Origin: Providencia vermicola
Lineage (GTDB): Bacteria > Pseudomonadota > Gammaproteobacteria > Enterobacterales > Enterobacteriaceae
NCBI RefSeq assembly: GCF_020381325.1
Contig: NZ_JAGSPI010000007.1
Coordinates: 62,001-126,000, forward strand
Direction: 5' to 3'
DNA length: 64,000 nt
The notes below the pieces were generated by a model. That model saw nothing but the letters and a program-made list of their open reading frames with translations. It was not told the DNA's origin and ran no database searches. Numbering within the stretch: position 1 is the first letter of the stretch; the number at the start of each line of letters is the position of its first letter. This document shows, piece after piece, positions 9,276 through 18,194 of this stretch. The translations under genes and the position numbers were made by a program.

Positions 9276-10175
9276 ATGTATTCAGGACTCTTAATTATTC
9301 TTCTACCGTTAACTCTCGGTTATCTTATCCCTATTAAAAACAAACAAATTCTTCACCGTGTGCATCAATCATTGAATTCAATGGTGTATGTGATTTTATT
9401 TTTAATGGGGATCACCCTCGCGCTGCTTGAAAACTTAAGTGAACACCTCTTTTCTATTCTCATTTATGCCATTACCTTCTTTGCCTGTATTTTTTCACTT
9501 AATATTATCTCACTGTTATTACTCGATAAGTTAGATCCGTGGAAAATTCCACAACATAAGCAAGAAAAACCGCCGTCACGCATTAAAATGGTGCTGGAAT
9601 CTCTACAATTGTGTGGCGTCCTGCTTTTAGGCTTTATTGTGGGCCTAACGGGTTTTGATTTTCTGCATTATGCGGATAAGGGTAGTCAAATTGCGCTAAT
9701 GCTCCTGTTATTATTGGTCGGCATTCAATTACGCAACAGCGGAATGAGCATTAAACAAATTTTAATTAATCGCCGCGGGACAACCATTGCCTTTGTGATG
9801 GGAGTAAGTGCATTAGCGGGAGGCGCGCTGGCGGCATTATTACTGGGCTTACCCGTTAAAATGGGGCTAGCTCTCGCATCGGGCTTTGGTTGGTACTCAC
9901 TCACAGGGATCGTGTTAACTGACGCCTATGGCCCTGTGATGGGGAGCGCCGCCTTTTTTAATGATTTAGCCCGCGAGCTAGCCGCGATCATGTTGATCCC
10001 TATCATTATCAATCGCTACCGTTCAACGGCCTTGGGCATTTGTGGCTCAACATCCATGGACTTCACCCTTCCTGTTTTGCAACGCAGTGGCGGTGTTTCG
10101 ATTGTGCCTGCCGCGATTGTTCATGGCTTCGTACTGAGTCTTATTACGCCAATTCTTATGGCCTTCTTTACATAG
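9276..10175 (+). CDS. lysO: L-lysine exporter LysO
   Basis: A 299-residue inner-membrane protein, the same length as E. coli LysO (YbjE). It has two hydrophobic halves (DUF340 type) with a charged loop near residues 90-110. Conserved-looking stretches include GWYSLTGIVLTDAYGP and FFNDLARELAAIMLIP, the latter with acidic and basic residues inside membrane segments. LysO exports lysine and its toxic analogue thialysine. In E. coli it is controlled by ArgP; no ArgP site can be recognised here. The ATG follows a weak ribosome site (AAGGATGCGGCG). Confidence 0.95.
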   Translation: MYSGLLIILLPLTLGYLIPIKNKQILHRVHQSLNSMVYVILFLMGITLALLENLSEHLFSILIYAITFFACIFSLNIISLLLLDKLDPWKIPQHKQEKPPSRIKMVLESLQLCGVLLLGFIVGLTGFDFLHYADKGSQIALMLLLLLVGIQLRNSGMSIKQILINRRGTTIAFVMGVSALAGGALAALLLGLPVKMGLALASGFGWYSLTGIVLTDAYGPVMGSAAFFNDLARELAAIMLIPIIINRYRSTALGICGSTSMDFTLPVLQRSGGVSIVPAAIVHGFVLSLITPILMAFFT

Positions 10176-10226
10176 GTAAAATTTCAGTCACAATAGCCGT
10201 TAATTTGCGTGAAACAGGAAATTAAC

Positions 10227-11708
10227 ATGACAGAAAAACAACGTGTTTTAGTGTTGGGCGCTAGCGGCTATATTGGGCAGAATCTTATCCCCCAACTGAT
10301 TGAACAAGGTTATGACGTTACTGCGGCTGCACGTCGTGTTGATTGGATGCTTTCTCAAGGCTGGCAAGATACTCGCTGTATCTTTGTTGACTTACATGAC
10401 CCTGAGACTTTAAAAGATGTCATGAAGGAAATCGATATTGTCTATTTCCTTGTGCACAGCATGGCTGACCAAGCTAATCTTATTGAACGTGAGCGTAGCG
10501 CTGCACGTAATGTTCAACAGGCTCTCGAAGGTTCAGATGTTAAACACGTTATTTATCTCAGCGCATTACAACATGGCCACACCTATTCCCCGCACCTGAT
10601 AGCCAGGCGCTTAACGGGGGATATCCTGCGTGAAAGCAATATTCCTGTTACTGAAATTCGCTCGTCAATTATTGTTGGGTCAGGTTCTGCGGCCTTCGAA
10701 ATTATGCGAGATATGGTGTACAACTTAGCGATTCTAACGCCTCCACGCTGGGTACGCTCTAAATCATCGCCTATCGCATTGTCGAATATCCTATATTACT
10801 TAACTCAGCTCGCCAAAACACCAACAAATGAAAACCGTATATTTGATGCAGGCGGTCCTGAGTTTATTAGCTATCAAGAGCTTTTCAAACGATTTATCAA
10901 AGTCAGTGGTAAACGCCGCTTGCTGATCCCAATTCCTATTCCTATTAGCATGATTTCGGTACATTTTATTAGCTTGATTACCTCGGTGCCACCGACTATT
11001 GCAAAAGAGCTGATTCAAGGACTACAACACGACCTTCCCGCTAACGATAAAGCACTACGAGAACTGATTCCACAAACGCTGATTTCCTTTGATGATGCGG
11101 TAAGAACCACATTAGCTGAGGAAGCAGATGCGATAGACAATGCTGATTGGGGTTATGACCCTGAAGTAAGAAAACGCTGGCGCCCAGGCTATGGCTATTA
11201 TCCCAAACAAGCAGGGTCAACCCTTGGCACAACAGCGAGCTCAGAATCCCTATGGCATACCGTACAACAAATTGGGGGGAAAGATGGTTATTTCTACGCC
11301 AATGGCCTATGGAAAACCCGTGCCATCATGGATGACATGATGTTGAATAAAATCAAATATGGTCGCCCTGACAGAGAATATTTGCAACTTGGCGATGAAG
11401 TTGATGGCTGGCGAGTGATTAACCTTGAGCCTAACAAACAACTCAGTTTACTGTTTGGTATGAAAGCCCCAGGGCTGGGACGTTTAACTTTTACTATCCA
11501 CGATAGCGGCAGCCGACGCTCTATAGATGTGCGCGCTTGGTGGCACCCTGCGGGTTTTTGCGGCCTACTCTATTGGTTTGCTATGATGCCTGCCCACCTG
11601 TTTATCTTCAAAGGAATGGCAAAACGGATTAGCGACCTCGCGTTTGAACGAGATAAACAACTCGCCAAACAACAGCAAACAGATCATCCGACCGAAAAAC
11701 CTGACTAA
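10227..11708 (+). CDS. ybjT: NAD(P)-binding SDR-family protein YbjT (DUF2867)
   Basis: A 493-residue protein. The N-terminal Rossmann fold carries GASGYIGQNL near residue 12, and the C-terminal part matches DUF2867 (Trp-rich, ending near a hydrophobic WFAMMPAHLFIF segment). It is a YbjT homolog (about 476 residues in E. coli) of unknown substrate, possibly membrane-associated. The start is the ATG at 10227 after AGGAAATTAAC; an in-frame ATG six codons upstream has no comparable ribosome site. It lies 51 bases downstream of lysO and may be co-transcribed with it. Confidence 0.92.
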   Translation: MTEKQRVLVLGASGYIGQNLIPQLIEQGYDVTAAARRVDWMLSQGWQDTRCIFVDLHDPETLKDVMKEIDIVYFLVHSMADQANLIERERSAARNVQQALEGSDVKHVIYLSALQHGHTYSPHLIARRLTGDILRESNIPVTEIRSSIIVGSGSAAFEIMRDMVYNLAILTPPRWVRSKSSPIALSNILYYLTQLAKTPTNENRIFDAGGPEFISYQELFKRFIKVSGKRRLLIPIPIPISMISVHFISLITSVPPTIAKELIQGLQHDLPANDKALRELIPQTLISFDDAVRTTLAEEADAIDNADWGYDPEVRKRWRPGYGYYPKQAGSTLGTTASSESLWHTVQQIGGKDGYFYANGLWKTRAIMDDMMLNKIKYGRPDREYLQLGDEVDGWRVINLEPNKQLSLLFGMKAPGLGRLTFTIHDSGSRRSIDVRAWWHPAGFCGLLYWFAMMPAHLFIFKGMAKRISDLAFERDKQLAKQQQTDHPTEKPD

Positions 11709-11745
11709 TTTCAGTGTAAAAACCAATTTTTTATGCAGAAATTAT

Positions 11746-11759
11746 TGCATAAATATGCT
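11746..11759. promoter_or_regulatory. Candidate ArgR (ARG box) site upstream of artP
   Basis: TGCATAAATATGCT matches 11 of the 14 core positions of the ARG-box consensus TGAAT-WWWW-ATTCA and is itself nearly palindromic. A weaker match begins at 11724, roughly one box spacing upstream. It lies about 50 bases before artP. ArgR control of art genes is known in E. coli; this assignment is by inspection only. Confidence 0.45.
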
Positions 11760-11806
11760 TACAGGATTAATATCGCTGGTAGTTAAAAAGGATATTATTG
11801 GTAAGC

Positions 11807-12535
11807 ATGAGCATTCAATTAAAAAACATCAACTGTTTCTATGGTTCCCATCAGGCACTCTTTGATATCAATCTAGAGTGCTCTGCGGGTGAGACTATGG
11901 TATTACTCGGGCCAAGTGGTGCAGGTAAAAGTTCGCTATTACGTGTTCTCAATTTATTAGAGATGCCACGTTCAGGTCATTTGAATATTGCTGGGCAGCA
12001 ATTTGATTTTTCATCGACACCAGATGCAAAGTCTATTCGTGACTTACGCCAAAATGTTGGCATGGTATTCCAACAATATAATTTATGGCCACATCTTAGT
12101 GTGATGGACAACTTAATTGAAGCCCCTTGCCGTGTATTAAAATTATCTAAGCAAGAAGCACATGCAAAAGCCGCTAAGCTTTTAGACCGTTTACGTTTAT
12201 CTCAATTTGCAGACCGTTATCCACTGCATTTATCGGGAGGTCAACAACAACGTGTGGCAATTGCACGGGCACTCATGATGGAACCTAAGGTTCTATTATT
12301 TGATGAACCAACCGCAGCGCTTGACCCAGAAATTACGGCTCAAGTTGTCGATATTATTCGCGAATTGTCTGCGACAGGTATTACGCAAGTGATCGTCACT
12401 CACGAGGTGGAGATTGCTCGAAAAACCGCTAGCCGTGTGGTGTATATGGAAAACGGCCATATCGTAGAACAGGGAGATGCTAGCCATTTCGCAGCACCTC
12501 AAACTGACGCCTTTGCAAATTATCTGTCACATTAA
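11807..12535 (+). CDS. artP: Arginine ABC transporter ATPase ArtP
   Basis: A 242-residue ATPase, the length of E. coli ArtP and very similar throughout. Walker A is GPSGAGKSS (about 34-42), the Q-loop is [10 protein letters not shown], the signature [15 protein letters not shown] and Walker [14 protein letters not shown]. It drives periplasmic arginine import with ArtQ and ArtM. I start at the ATG that aligns with homologs. A TTG three codons upstream has the better-spaced AAGGA ribosome site, so the true start could be 11798. First gene of the art operon. Confidence 0.96.
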   Translation: MSIQLKNINCFYGSHQALFDINLECSAGETMVLLGPSGAGKSSLLRVLNLLEMPRSGHLNIAGQQFDFSSTPDAKSIRDLRQNVGMVFQQYNLWPHLSVMDNLIEAPCRVLKLSKQEAHAKAAKLLDRLRLSQFADRYPLHLSGGQQQRVAIARALMMEPKVLLFDEPTAALDPEITAQVVDIIRELSATGITQVIVTHEVEIARKTASRVVYMENGHIVEQGDASHFAAPQTDAFANYLSH

Positions 12536-12553
12536 TAGATATAGGATTAAGCA

Positions 12554-13297
12554 ATGAAAAAAATTATATTAGCTGCGCTGCTGGGCGCTGTAACCCTATC
12601 GGCAACTGCTGCGGAAAAAGAAACCATTCGTTTTGCAACTGAAGCAACTTACGCGCCGTTTGAAATGTTTGATAAAAACAATCAAATCGTCGGTTTTGAC
12701 GTTGATTTAGCTAATGCGATGTGTGAAAAAATGAATGCAACTTGTACATTTACTCATCAATCTTTCGATAGCTTAATTCCTAGCCTGAAATTTCGTCGTT
12801 TTGAAGCATTAATGGCAGGTATCGACATTACCCCTGAGCGTCAACAACAAGTAGATTTCACCGAAACTTATTACCCTAACTCTGCAGAATTTATTGCAGT
12901 AAAAGAAAAAATCAGCTCCGTTGACCAACTGAAAGACAAAAGAATCGGCGTCCAAAACGGAACCACTCACCAAAAATATATCATGGAACAACACAAAGGC
13001 ATGACCACTGTGCCTTATGATAACTACCAATCTGCGGTTTTAGACCTGCAAAATGGCCGTATTGATGCTGTATTCGGTGACACTGCCGTTGCTGACGAAT
13101 GGTTAAAAACCAAAGGCAACGAAAACTTAGCCGCTGTGGGTGAGAAAGTTACCGATCCACAATACTTCGGTATCGGTTTAGGTATCGCAGTGCGTAAAGG
13201 AAATAAAGAGTTGTTGGATAAAATGAATAAAGCCTTAGCAGAAGTTAAAGCTGACGGCACTTATGATGCTATCCACAAAAAATGGTTTCAACAGTAA
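12554..13297 (+). CDS. artJ: Arginine-binding periplasmic protein (ArtI/ArtJ)
   Basis: A 247-residue solute-binding protein (SBP_bac_3 family) with a clear Sec signal peptide, cleaved near ATAA/EKETIRF. The ligand-binding fold follows, with the family motif GFDVDLANAMCEKM and the later GVQNGTTHQKYI and DAVFGDTAV segments. It captures arginine in the periplasm for ArtPQM. E. coli has two paralogs, ArtI (in the operon) and ArtJ (separate); position matches ArtI, while the sequence does not let me separate them. It sits between artP and artQ. Confidence 0.93.
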   Translation: MKKIILAALLGAVTLSATAAEKETIRFATEATYAPFEMFDKNNQIVGFDVDLANAMCEKMNATCTFTHQSFDSLIPSLKFRRFEALMAGIDITPERQQQVDFTETYYPNSAEFIAVKEKISSVDQLKDKRIGVQNGTTHQKYIMEQHKGMTTVPYDNYQSAVLDLQNGRIDAVFGDTAVADEWLKTKGNENLAAVGEKVTDPQYFGIGLGIAVRKGNKELLDKMNKALAEVKADGTYDAIHKKWFQQ

Positions 13298-13309
13298 TCG
13301 ATATAATTA

Positions 13310-14050
13310 ATGAACAACCTTCTATTTTTAACAAGTGCCGCCGGTATCACCGTCGGCCTTGCTGTTTCTGCCCTGATCTTGGGTTTAATTCTTGCCATGC
13401 TATTCACCGCGTGGGAGTCTGTCCGCTTTAAGCCAATTGCCTTTTTAGGCACGTGCTGGGTGACGCTAATCCGTGGGTTACCTGAACTGCTGGTCGTCCT
13501 ATTCGTCTATTTTGGGACATTACAGCTTATCAACCTACTCGGGGATGGGTTTAATATTAACCTCGGTTTTTGGCAAACCACAGTGCAAATTGACCCCAGC
13601 ATCTTCTTTGCCGATAGCGGCGAATTTGACTACACACCGTTCGTTTGTGGTGTGATTGCCCTCGCCCTATTGTATGCCTCTTATGCTTCACAAACGTTAA
13701 GAGGCGCGCTCAAAGCTGTGCCTTATGGCCAGTGGGAAGCAGGTTTTGCACTCGGCCTCAAAAAACGCACGATTTTCTTTCGTTTTATTATGCCGCAAAT
13801 GTGGCGTCATGCCCTGCCTGGGTTAGGGAATCAATGGTTAGTTCTGCTAAAAGATACCGCGTTAGTGTCTTTAATCAGCGTGAACGATTTGATGTTACAG
13901 ACAAAAACTATTGTTAACCGTACTGGCGAACCTTTTACTTGGTACGTTATCGTCGGTCTGATTTACCTTGTCATTACGTTGATTAGCCAGCAGGTATTAA
14001 AGCGTATTGAATTGCGAACTACGCGCTTTGAACGAGGTGAGTCCAAATGA
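13310..14050 (+). CDS. artQ: Arginine ABC transporter permease ArtQ
   Basis: A 246-residue inner-membrane permease of the HisM/GlnP type with about five membrane segments. The EAA loop, which contacts the ATPase, reads [22 protein letters not shown]. The loop between the second and third helices includes [13 protein letters not shown]. It overlaps artM by four bases (ATGA), so translation is coupled. Confidence 0.95.
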   Translation: MNNLLFLTSAAGITVGLAVSALILGLILAMLFTAWESVRFKPIAFLGTCWVTLIRGLPELLVVLFVYFGTLQLINLLGDGFNINLGFWQTTVQIDPSIFFADSGEFDYTPFVCGVIALALLYASYASQTLRGALKAVPYGQWEAGFALGLKKRTIFFRFIMPQMWRHALPGLGNQWLVLLKDTALVSLISVNDLMLQTKTIVNRTGEPFTWYVIVGLIYLVITLISQQVLKRIELRTTRFERGESK

Positions 14051-14715
14051 TTGACATGATCCTAAAAATTCTACCTGGGCTACCAACCAGTTTATCACTA
14101 ACGTTCAGTGCGTTACTTGTGGCTTTTCTGTTAGCGGGGTTATTTACGTTAATTTTATCCCTGAAAACCAAAGTCATTTCGCAAATTGTGAAAGTGTATA
14201 TCACCATTTTTACAGGCACACCATTATTAGTGCAGTTTTTCCTAATCTATAATGGCCCGAGCCAATTTAAGTCGTTGCAAAACTATCCTCTATTTTGGGA
14301 TCTAATTTCAACACCTTGGTTCTGTGCAATGATTGCATTAGCGTTAAACAGTGCCGCTTATTCAACTTTACTGTTCCACGGTGCCGTAAAAGCGATTCCA
14401 TCTGGGCAATGGCAGTCATGCCAAGCATTGGGGATGAGTAAAGTACAAACTATGCGTATTATCCTGCCTTACGCCTTTAAACGCTCTTTATCCTCTTATT
14501 CCAATGAAGTGGTGTTAGTGTTTAAAAGTACCTCTCTGGCCAGTACGATAACCATGTTAGACATCATGGGTTACAGTAGCCAAGTCTTTGGTCAGACATG
14601 GGATGTGATGGCGTTTGTTGCGGCTGGGATTATTTATTTAGTGGTTAATGCCATCTTAACCATTCTAATGCGTTTAATCGAACGCAAAGCACTTGCTTTT
14701 GAACACAGAAATTAA
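14047..14715 (+). CDS. artM: Arginine ABC transporter permease ArtM
   Basis: A 222-residue permease, the length of E. coli ArtM and partner of ArtQ. The EAA loop reads [22 protein letters not shown]. About five membrane helices are evident. Last gene of the art operon, followed directly by a strong intrinsic terminator. Confidence 0.95.
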   Translation: MIDMILKILPGLPTSLSLTFSALLVAFLLAGLFTLILSLKTKVISQIVKVYITIFTGTPLLVQFFLIYNGPSQFKSLQNYPLFWDLISTPWFCAMIALALNSAAYSTLLFHGAVKAIPSGQWQSCQALGMSKVQTMRIILPYAFKRSLSSYSNEVVLVFKSTSLASTITMLDIMGYSSQVFGQTWDVMAFVAAGIIYLVVNAILTILMRLIERKALAFEHRN

Positions 14716-14740
14716 TAATTAATTCAATGCATTAAGAGAA

Positions 14741-14769
14741 AAGCTTGGCTAAATACCAAGCTTTTTTTT
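14741..14769 (+). terminator. Intrinsic terminator of the art operon
   Basis: An 8-bp perfect stem AAGCTTGG/CCAAGCTT with a seven-base loop, followed by a run of T. It lies 26 bases after artM and just before the convergent rlmC. Confidence 0.9.
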
Positions 14770-14781
14770 CATAAATTCGTT

Positions 14782-15915
14782 TTAATTATTCTTTCGCTTT
14801 AGCAATGTCAGTACTTCAAAATGAGCCGTGTGTGGAAATAAATCAAACAACTGCACCCTACACACTTGATAACCCGACAGCAATTGTAAATCTTGCGCCA
14901 TAGTCTGTGCATTACAGCTTGAATAAAGGATATATTCAGGCTGCATATGAGAAAGGTAATCACATAACGCCTTACCAATTCCTCTTCGTGGCGGATTAAC
15001 TAAAATAAGCTGAGGGATATCTTGATGTGCGGTGGCAAAATGTGTTGAATCAAGGGCTTTAAACTCAACATATTTTAACCCAATTTCATCTGCAGATTGT
15101 TGTGCGCTAGCAATAGCTGGGGCGCTAATTTCAATGCCTGTTAAACGTGTATCTTTTTCAGCGCAGTGCAATCCAAAGCCACCTACACCACAAAACAAGT
15201 CCCACATACTATGAATATCTAATGCTTTAACCCACTCCCTTGCCGTTTGGTATAATTTAGCCGCGACAACAGGATTCGTTTGGAAAAAACCTTGCGGGCG
15301 AATAAATAAAGGCACTTGGTTAAACTCTTCACGCAGCGTGTGTTGCTCCGTTAAGAAAACCTCCTCATCGCCTTCAAGTATTGCCATATGCACTGGCTGA
15401 ATATTTGCTGTGATCACCTCAAGTTGAGGTAATTGTTCTTGCAACCAAGGTAATGCATTTTTGAGCTGTTTCAGTTTTTTTTCTGAGCGCAATACAAAAC
15501 GCAACATAAACCGACCGGTGTGCCAGCTTTGTGTTAATAACACGTATTTGAGTTCGCCGCGCTTGCGTTCGATGTTATATGGTGTGAGCCCTGCTCTAGC
15601 AATAAACGGCGTGATCACGCTAAAAACGTCAGAAAATGACGCGGGATATAACGGACAGCTAGTTAAGTCGACACCTGCACCATCTTTCCCAATAATACCT
15701 AAAATCGGCCTTTCTACACTTCCACTCACCACCATTTTGGCTTTATTACGAAAGCCTAATTGAGGCCCTGTCACGGGTGGGACAAAAATAGCAGGGTCGA
15801 TTGTCGGCAATAACGCGGAAAGTTGCTGCTGCTTTTGGGCAATTTGTTGCTCAGGTGAGAATTCTAGCCATTGGCAAGATCGGCATTCACCCGCAATATA
15901 TTTTTCACAATGCAT
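14782..15915 (-). CDS. rlmC: 23S rRNA (uracil(747)-C(5))-methyltransferase RlmC
   Basis: A 377-residue RNA m5U methyltransferase (RlmC/RumB). N-terminal cysteines Cys3, Cys11 and Cys14, with a fourth in LTSCPLY, are placed to bind a [4Fe-4S] cluster. The SAM-binding fold contains [14 protein letters not shown]; the substrate-binding VNPPRRG and the catalytic Cys in [13 protein letters not shown] are present. It methylates U747 of 23S rRNA. Position next to the art genes and ybjO matches E. coli. Confidence 0.96.
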   Translation of the reverse strand: MHCEKYIAGECRSCQWLEFSPEQQIAQKQQQLSALLPTIDPAIFVPPVTGPQLGFRNKAKMVVSGSVERPILGIIGKDGAGVDLTSCPLYPASFSDVFSVITPFIARAGLTPYNIERKRGELKYVLLTQSWHTGRFMLRFVLRSEKKLKQLKNALPWLQEQLPQLEVITANIQPVHMAILEGDEEVFLTEQHTLREEFNQVPLFIRPQGFFQTNPVVAAKLYQTAREWVKALDIHSMWDLFCGVGGFGLHCAEKDTRLTGIEISAPAIASAQQSADEIGLKYVEFKALDSTHFATAHQDIPQLILVNPPRRGIGKALCDYLSHMQPEYILYSSCNAQTMAQDLQLLSGYQVCRVQLFDLFPHTAHFEVLTLLKRKNN

Positions 15916-15924
15916 AATTAAAAC

Positions 15925-16440
15925 TTAATGAATAATAATGGCGGGTTTATCATCTGGGGTAAGTTCGGACTCATCCTCGCCATTATCCTCTTCTTCGCTA
16001 AACTCATCTTGAGCTGCATACAGTAAATTATTACTGAAGATCTCAAAGACAATCGCTGAAATTTGGTCTTCTGCTTGCTGAAGGAAATGGCAGAATTGGC
16101 GGTAGGTCATCCCAGCCTCTAATGAAAATGACTGGCTAACCACTAGCTTTGGCAGGTTTTCATCATTTATTTCGAGAAAAACTTTTGCCGTCAATGAACT
16201 TGCGTTAATTTGGCTAATATTGGCCACTAATGTAATTATCGCGGTGGGTTTTAGCTCCGCTAATGCAGATAATACCAACACATTATTGACGATATCGAGT
16301 TTTGCATCAAAAATTCCCTCAATATTTTGCATATGAGGTAAATGCAGCGCAGCACAAGAGTCGCACTCGAAATAAGACGTTTTGAGTTGTTCTAACCATT
16401 CACGTAATTGTGCAATGTCAGGGTAACGAATAGAATCCAT
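15925..16440 (-). CDS. ybjN: YbjN-family protein
   Basis: A 171-residue soluble protein related to E. coli YbjN (158), sharing SYFECDSCAALHLPHMQNIEGIFDAKLDI and the LPKLVV segment almost intact. YbjN affects motility, stress and envelope phenotypes in E. coli but has no known biochemical activity. The C-terminus is an acidic tail (EFSEEEDNGEDESE) longer than in E. coli. The start is the ATG at 16440 behind GAAGAAGG; a TTG two codons upstream is less likely. It ends nine bases before rlmC begins, so the two may be co-transcribed. Confidence 0.92.
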   Translation of the reverse strand: MDSIRYPDIAQLREWLEQLKTSYFECDSCAALHLPHMQNIEGIFDAKLDIVNNVLVLSALAELKPTAIITLVANISQINASSLTAKVFLEINDENLPKLVVSQSFSLEAGMTYRQFCHFLQQAEDQISAIVFEIFSNNLLYAAQDEFSEEEDNGEDESELTPDDKPAIIIH

Positions 16441-16564
16441 GGGCAATAACCTTCTTCAACTCAAAAATAATAATGCAAAAAACAGTTTGCTAGAGAATGG
16501 CAACCCCTAGCGCAAAGCGGGTAATTTTCACACATCACCAAGAAAAATGCCAGCAAAACCACGG

Positions 16565-16897
16565 CTATTCGGGCTTTTCATCCTGTTTATCATTTTGAAT
16601 ATTATTTTTATTCCTTGGGTTTTCTGACTGCTTATTATCTATCCCTAAAAAAGTTAACCCATGAATAGCTCGCCACACAATATTAATCATTGCAGGGATC
16701 AAACACCCAATCGCAACCATAATAATGGTCACTATCGCCCCTTGGTGCATAAGTGGCTCAGGCAAAACAATATAATCATTCAGCGTGAGTAAGATTAAAA
16801 TCAAGAGGATTATCCCAACACCTTCTAAGATCAAGATAGGTTTTGGCATGTCTGCCAATGAACGCATGGTTCTCTTTGATTGTGGTTTATTGTTCAT
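16565..16897 (-). CDS. ybjO: YbjO-like membrane protein (DUF2593)
   Basis: A 110-residue inner-membrane protein with hydrophobic segments at about residues 20-42 and 52-74 and a charged, Asn/Lys-rich C-terminal tail. The position beside rlmC and ybjN and the core ILEGVGIILLILILLTLNDYI support YbjO (about 162 residues in E. coli), although this copy is shorter. Function unknown. Confidence 0.75.
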   Translation of the reverse strand: MNNKPQSKRTMRSLADMPKPILILEGVGIILLILILLTLNDYIVLPEPLMHQGAIVTIIMVAIGCLIPAMINIVWRAIHGLTFLGIDNKQSENPRNKNNIQNDKQDEKPE

Positions 16898-17055
16898 TCA
16901 ACCCCCATTTCACTGTGATTTGGCATTTTACTTCACGAATTATATGACATACCTATAGCTATAAAAGGAAAATTCGACTTTTATTTCATAATTTATATAG
17001 GCATAGTATTGAGCATTGTGACTCGAATCTGAGTTTGAGATAAAAAGGAGATACT

Positions 17056-17319
17056 ATGTATACTGTTATTTTTGGTCGCCCTGGCTGCCCATACTGCGTT
17101 CGTGCGAAAGAACTGGCAGAAAAACTGAAAAATGAACGTGAAGATTTTGACTACCGCTATGTCGATATCCAAGCAGAAGGTATTTCAAAAGAAGATTTGT
17201 CTAAAACTGTCGGTAAACCTGTGGAAACTGTCCCACAAATTTTCATTGATGAGAAGCACATCGGTGGTTGCACTGATTTTGAAGCTTACGCAAAAGAAAA
17301 TTTGAATCTTTACAAATAG
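17056..17319 (+). CDS. grxA: Glutaredoxin 1 GrxA
   Basis: An 87-residue glutaredoxin with the redox pair Cys11-Pro-Tyr-Cys14, the cis-proline region TVPQIFI and the GSH-binding GGCTDF. It uses glutathione to reduce ribonucleotide reductase, OxyR and other disulfides in the cytoplasm. The ATG has a strong AAAAAGGAG site. E. coli grxA is OxyR-activated; I could not recognise a convincing OxyR site here. Confidence 0.97.
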   Translation: MYTVIFGRPGCPYCVRAKELAEKLKNEREDFDYRYVDIQAEGISKEDLSKTVGKPVETVPQIFIDEKHIGGCTDFEAYAKENLNLYK

Positions 17320-17344
17320 TTATCCCTTCTAATTTTCGATTATT

Positions 17345-17397
17345 AACAAGCAAAACATCTCACTACTTAGGCTGAAGTATGCTTTGCTTGTTCTTTT
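17345..17397 (+). terminator. Probable terminator of grxA
   Basis: A 10-bp perfect outer stem, AACAAGCAAA/TTTGCTTGTT, encloses a 28-base loop holding a small inner stem (TACTT/AAGTA), and is followed by CTTTTTG. Confidence 0.7.
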
Positions 17398-17451
17398 TGT
17401 GCTATTTAAGTCAAATCCCACCCAAAATTGCATTTTTTTTCATCAACAAGA

Positions 17452-17479
17452 GAACTTTCCTTTTTAGATGGAGTCTTAA
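17452..17479 (+). promoter_or_regulatory. Sigma-E promoter of rybB
   Basis: GAACTT at 17452-17457 and TCTTAA at 17474-17479, separated by 16 bases, fit the sigma-E (RpoE) -35 GAACTT and -10 TCnnA pattern. The -10 ends five bases before the predicted RybB 5' end. RybB is a known sigma-E target in E. coli and Salmonella. Confidence 0.85.
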
Positions 17480-17484
17480 TTTAT

Positions 17485-17562
17485 GCCACTGCTTTTCTTT
17501 GATGTCCCCATATTGAGGAGCCCGATAGCCAACTCTCTGTTTTAATGCTATCGGGTTTTTTA
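17485..17562 (+). ncRNA. rybB: Small RNA RybB
   Basis: The predicted transcript begins GCCACTGCTTTTCTTTGATG, which is the conserved 5' seed of RybB. It continues through TCCCCAT and GGAGCCC, and ends in an intrinsic terminator (CCCGATAGC/GCTATCGGG stem, then TTTTTT). Length is about 78 nt, against 79 in E. coli. RybB is an Hfq-dependent RNA made by sigma-E under envelope stress; it uses its 5' end to repress outer-membrane porin mRNAs and rpoE itself. The terminator stem differs from E. coli but is compensated on both arms, supporting a functional RNA. It lies between grxA and yjbQ. Confidence 0.93.
17521..17561 (+). terminator. Rho-independent terminator of RybB
   Basis: A 9-bp perfect stem (17521-17529 with 17547-17555), a 17-base loop and a T6 tract. 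The reverse orientation has no T-tract, so it acts on the plus strand only. Confidence 0.9.
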
Positions 17563-17572
17563 TTGCCTATTT

Positions 17573-18001
17573 CTAACTAACGACCTCACCTTGCAATGTA
17601 ATGATTACCTTGCGATTTGTGGCAAAATTTCGATGTTCACATAAATAAATCCCTTGCCACGTCCCCATATTTAAACGACCGTTTGTCACTGGGATTGTTA
17701 AACTCGCACCCAGTAAGCTACTTTTCAGGTGCGCCGGCATATCATCACTACCCTCATAGTCATGCTTATAATAAGGTTCATTTTCAGGTACTGCCTTATT
17801 GAAAAAGCTCTCAAAGTCTTCTCGTACGGTATAATCTGCATTTTCATTGATCGTTAATGAGGCAGAGGTATGTTGAATGAATATATTCATCATCCCAATA
17901 CGAAGCGAACTGAGCTCAGGAACTTGCCTTAAAATCTCCTCAGTGACTAAATGAAAGCCTCTTTCCCGCGCATTAAGCTGTATCTGTTTTTGCCACCACA
18001 T
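17573..18001 (-). CDS. yjbQ: YjbQ family protein (UPF0047)
   Basis: A 142-residue protein close to E. coli YjbQ (138). Family motifs HTSASLTINENAD, HDYEGSDDMPAHLKSSLLG and GTWQGIYLCEHR carry the conserved His, Glu and Asp residues. The fold is small and multimeric; weak thiamine-phosphate-synthase activity has been reported for the family, with no firm physiological role. It runs divergent to ybjG. Confidence 0.93.
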   Translation of the reverse strand: MWWQKQIQLNARERGFHLVTEEILRQVPELSSLRIGMMNIFIQHTSASLTINENADYTVREDFESFFNKAVPENEPYYKHDYEGSDDMPAHLKSSLLGASLTIPVTNGRLNMGTWQGIYLCEHRNFATNRKVIITLQGEVVS

Positions 18002-18103
18002 TTGTCTCCCCTTCTTTCGCCAAATCGAGCTTTAGATAAGTGAAATAATTATTGAGTAATTCTTAAACCACACGTAAATTTGTCGCGTAATAGTATCAAT
18101 AAT

Positions 18104-18183
18104 AAGACAAAGGGGCTTTACCTATGAAGCTTGAAACTTTAAGCTCTGTTTTTCTTTGTCTTACTGACCCACTCTCTGTCTGA
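18104..18183 (+). promoter_or_regulatory. Structured 5' leader of ybjG with possible 19-codon upstream ORF
   Basis: A perfect 9-bp inverted repeat, AAGACAAAG (18104-18112) and CTTTGTCTT (18154-18162), brackets an AAGGGG ribosome-like site. Inside it starts an ORF, ATG 18124 to TGA 18183 (MKLETLSSVFLCLTDPLSV). The ORF ends 11 bases before the ybjG GTG. A smaller AGCTT/AAGCT hairpin lies within. This resembles a translated leader controlling ybjG, but translation is not shown. Confidence 0.4.
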
Positions 18184-18194
18184 GGTACGAAACT

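Noticed and set aside
16930..17055. Possible OxyR site upstream of grxA
   Set aside because: Single ATAC/CTAT-like quarter-sites are present, but the four-part spacing of the OxyR consensus is not met.
17483..17545. A 20-codon ORF with a GGAG site upstream (begins MPLLFFDVPIL)
   Set aside because: It coincides with the RybB small RNA. The 'ribosome site' lies in the sigma-E promoter region and the ATG is upstream of the predicted transcript start, so it would not be translated from RybB.
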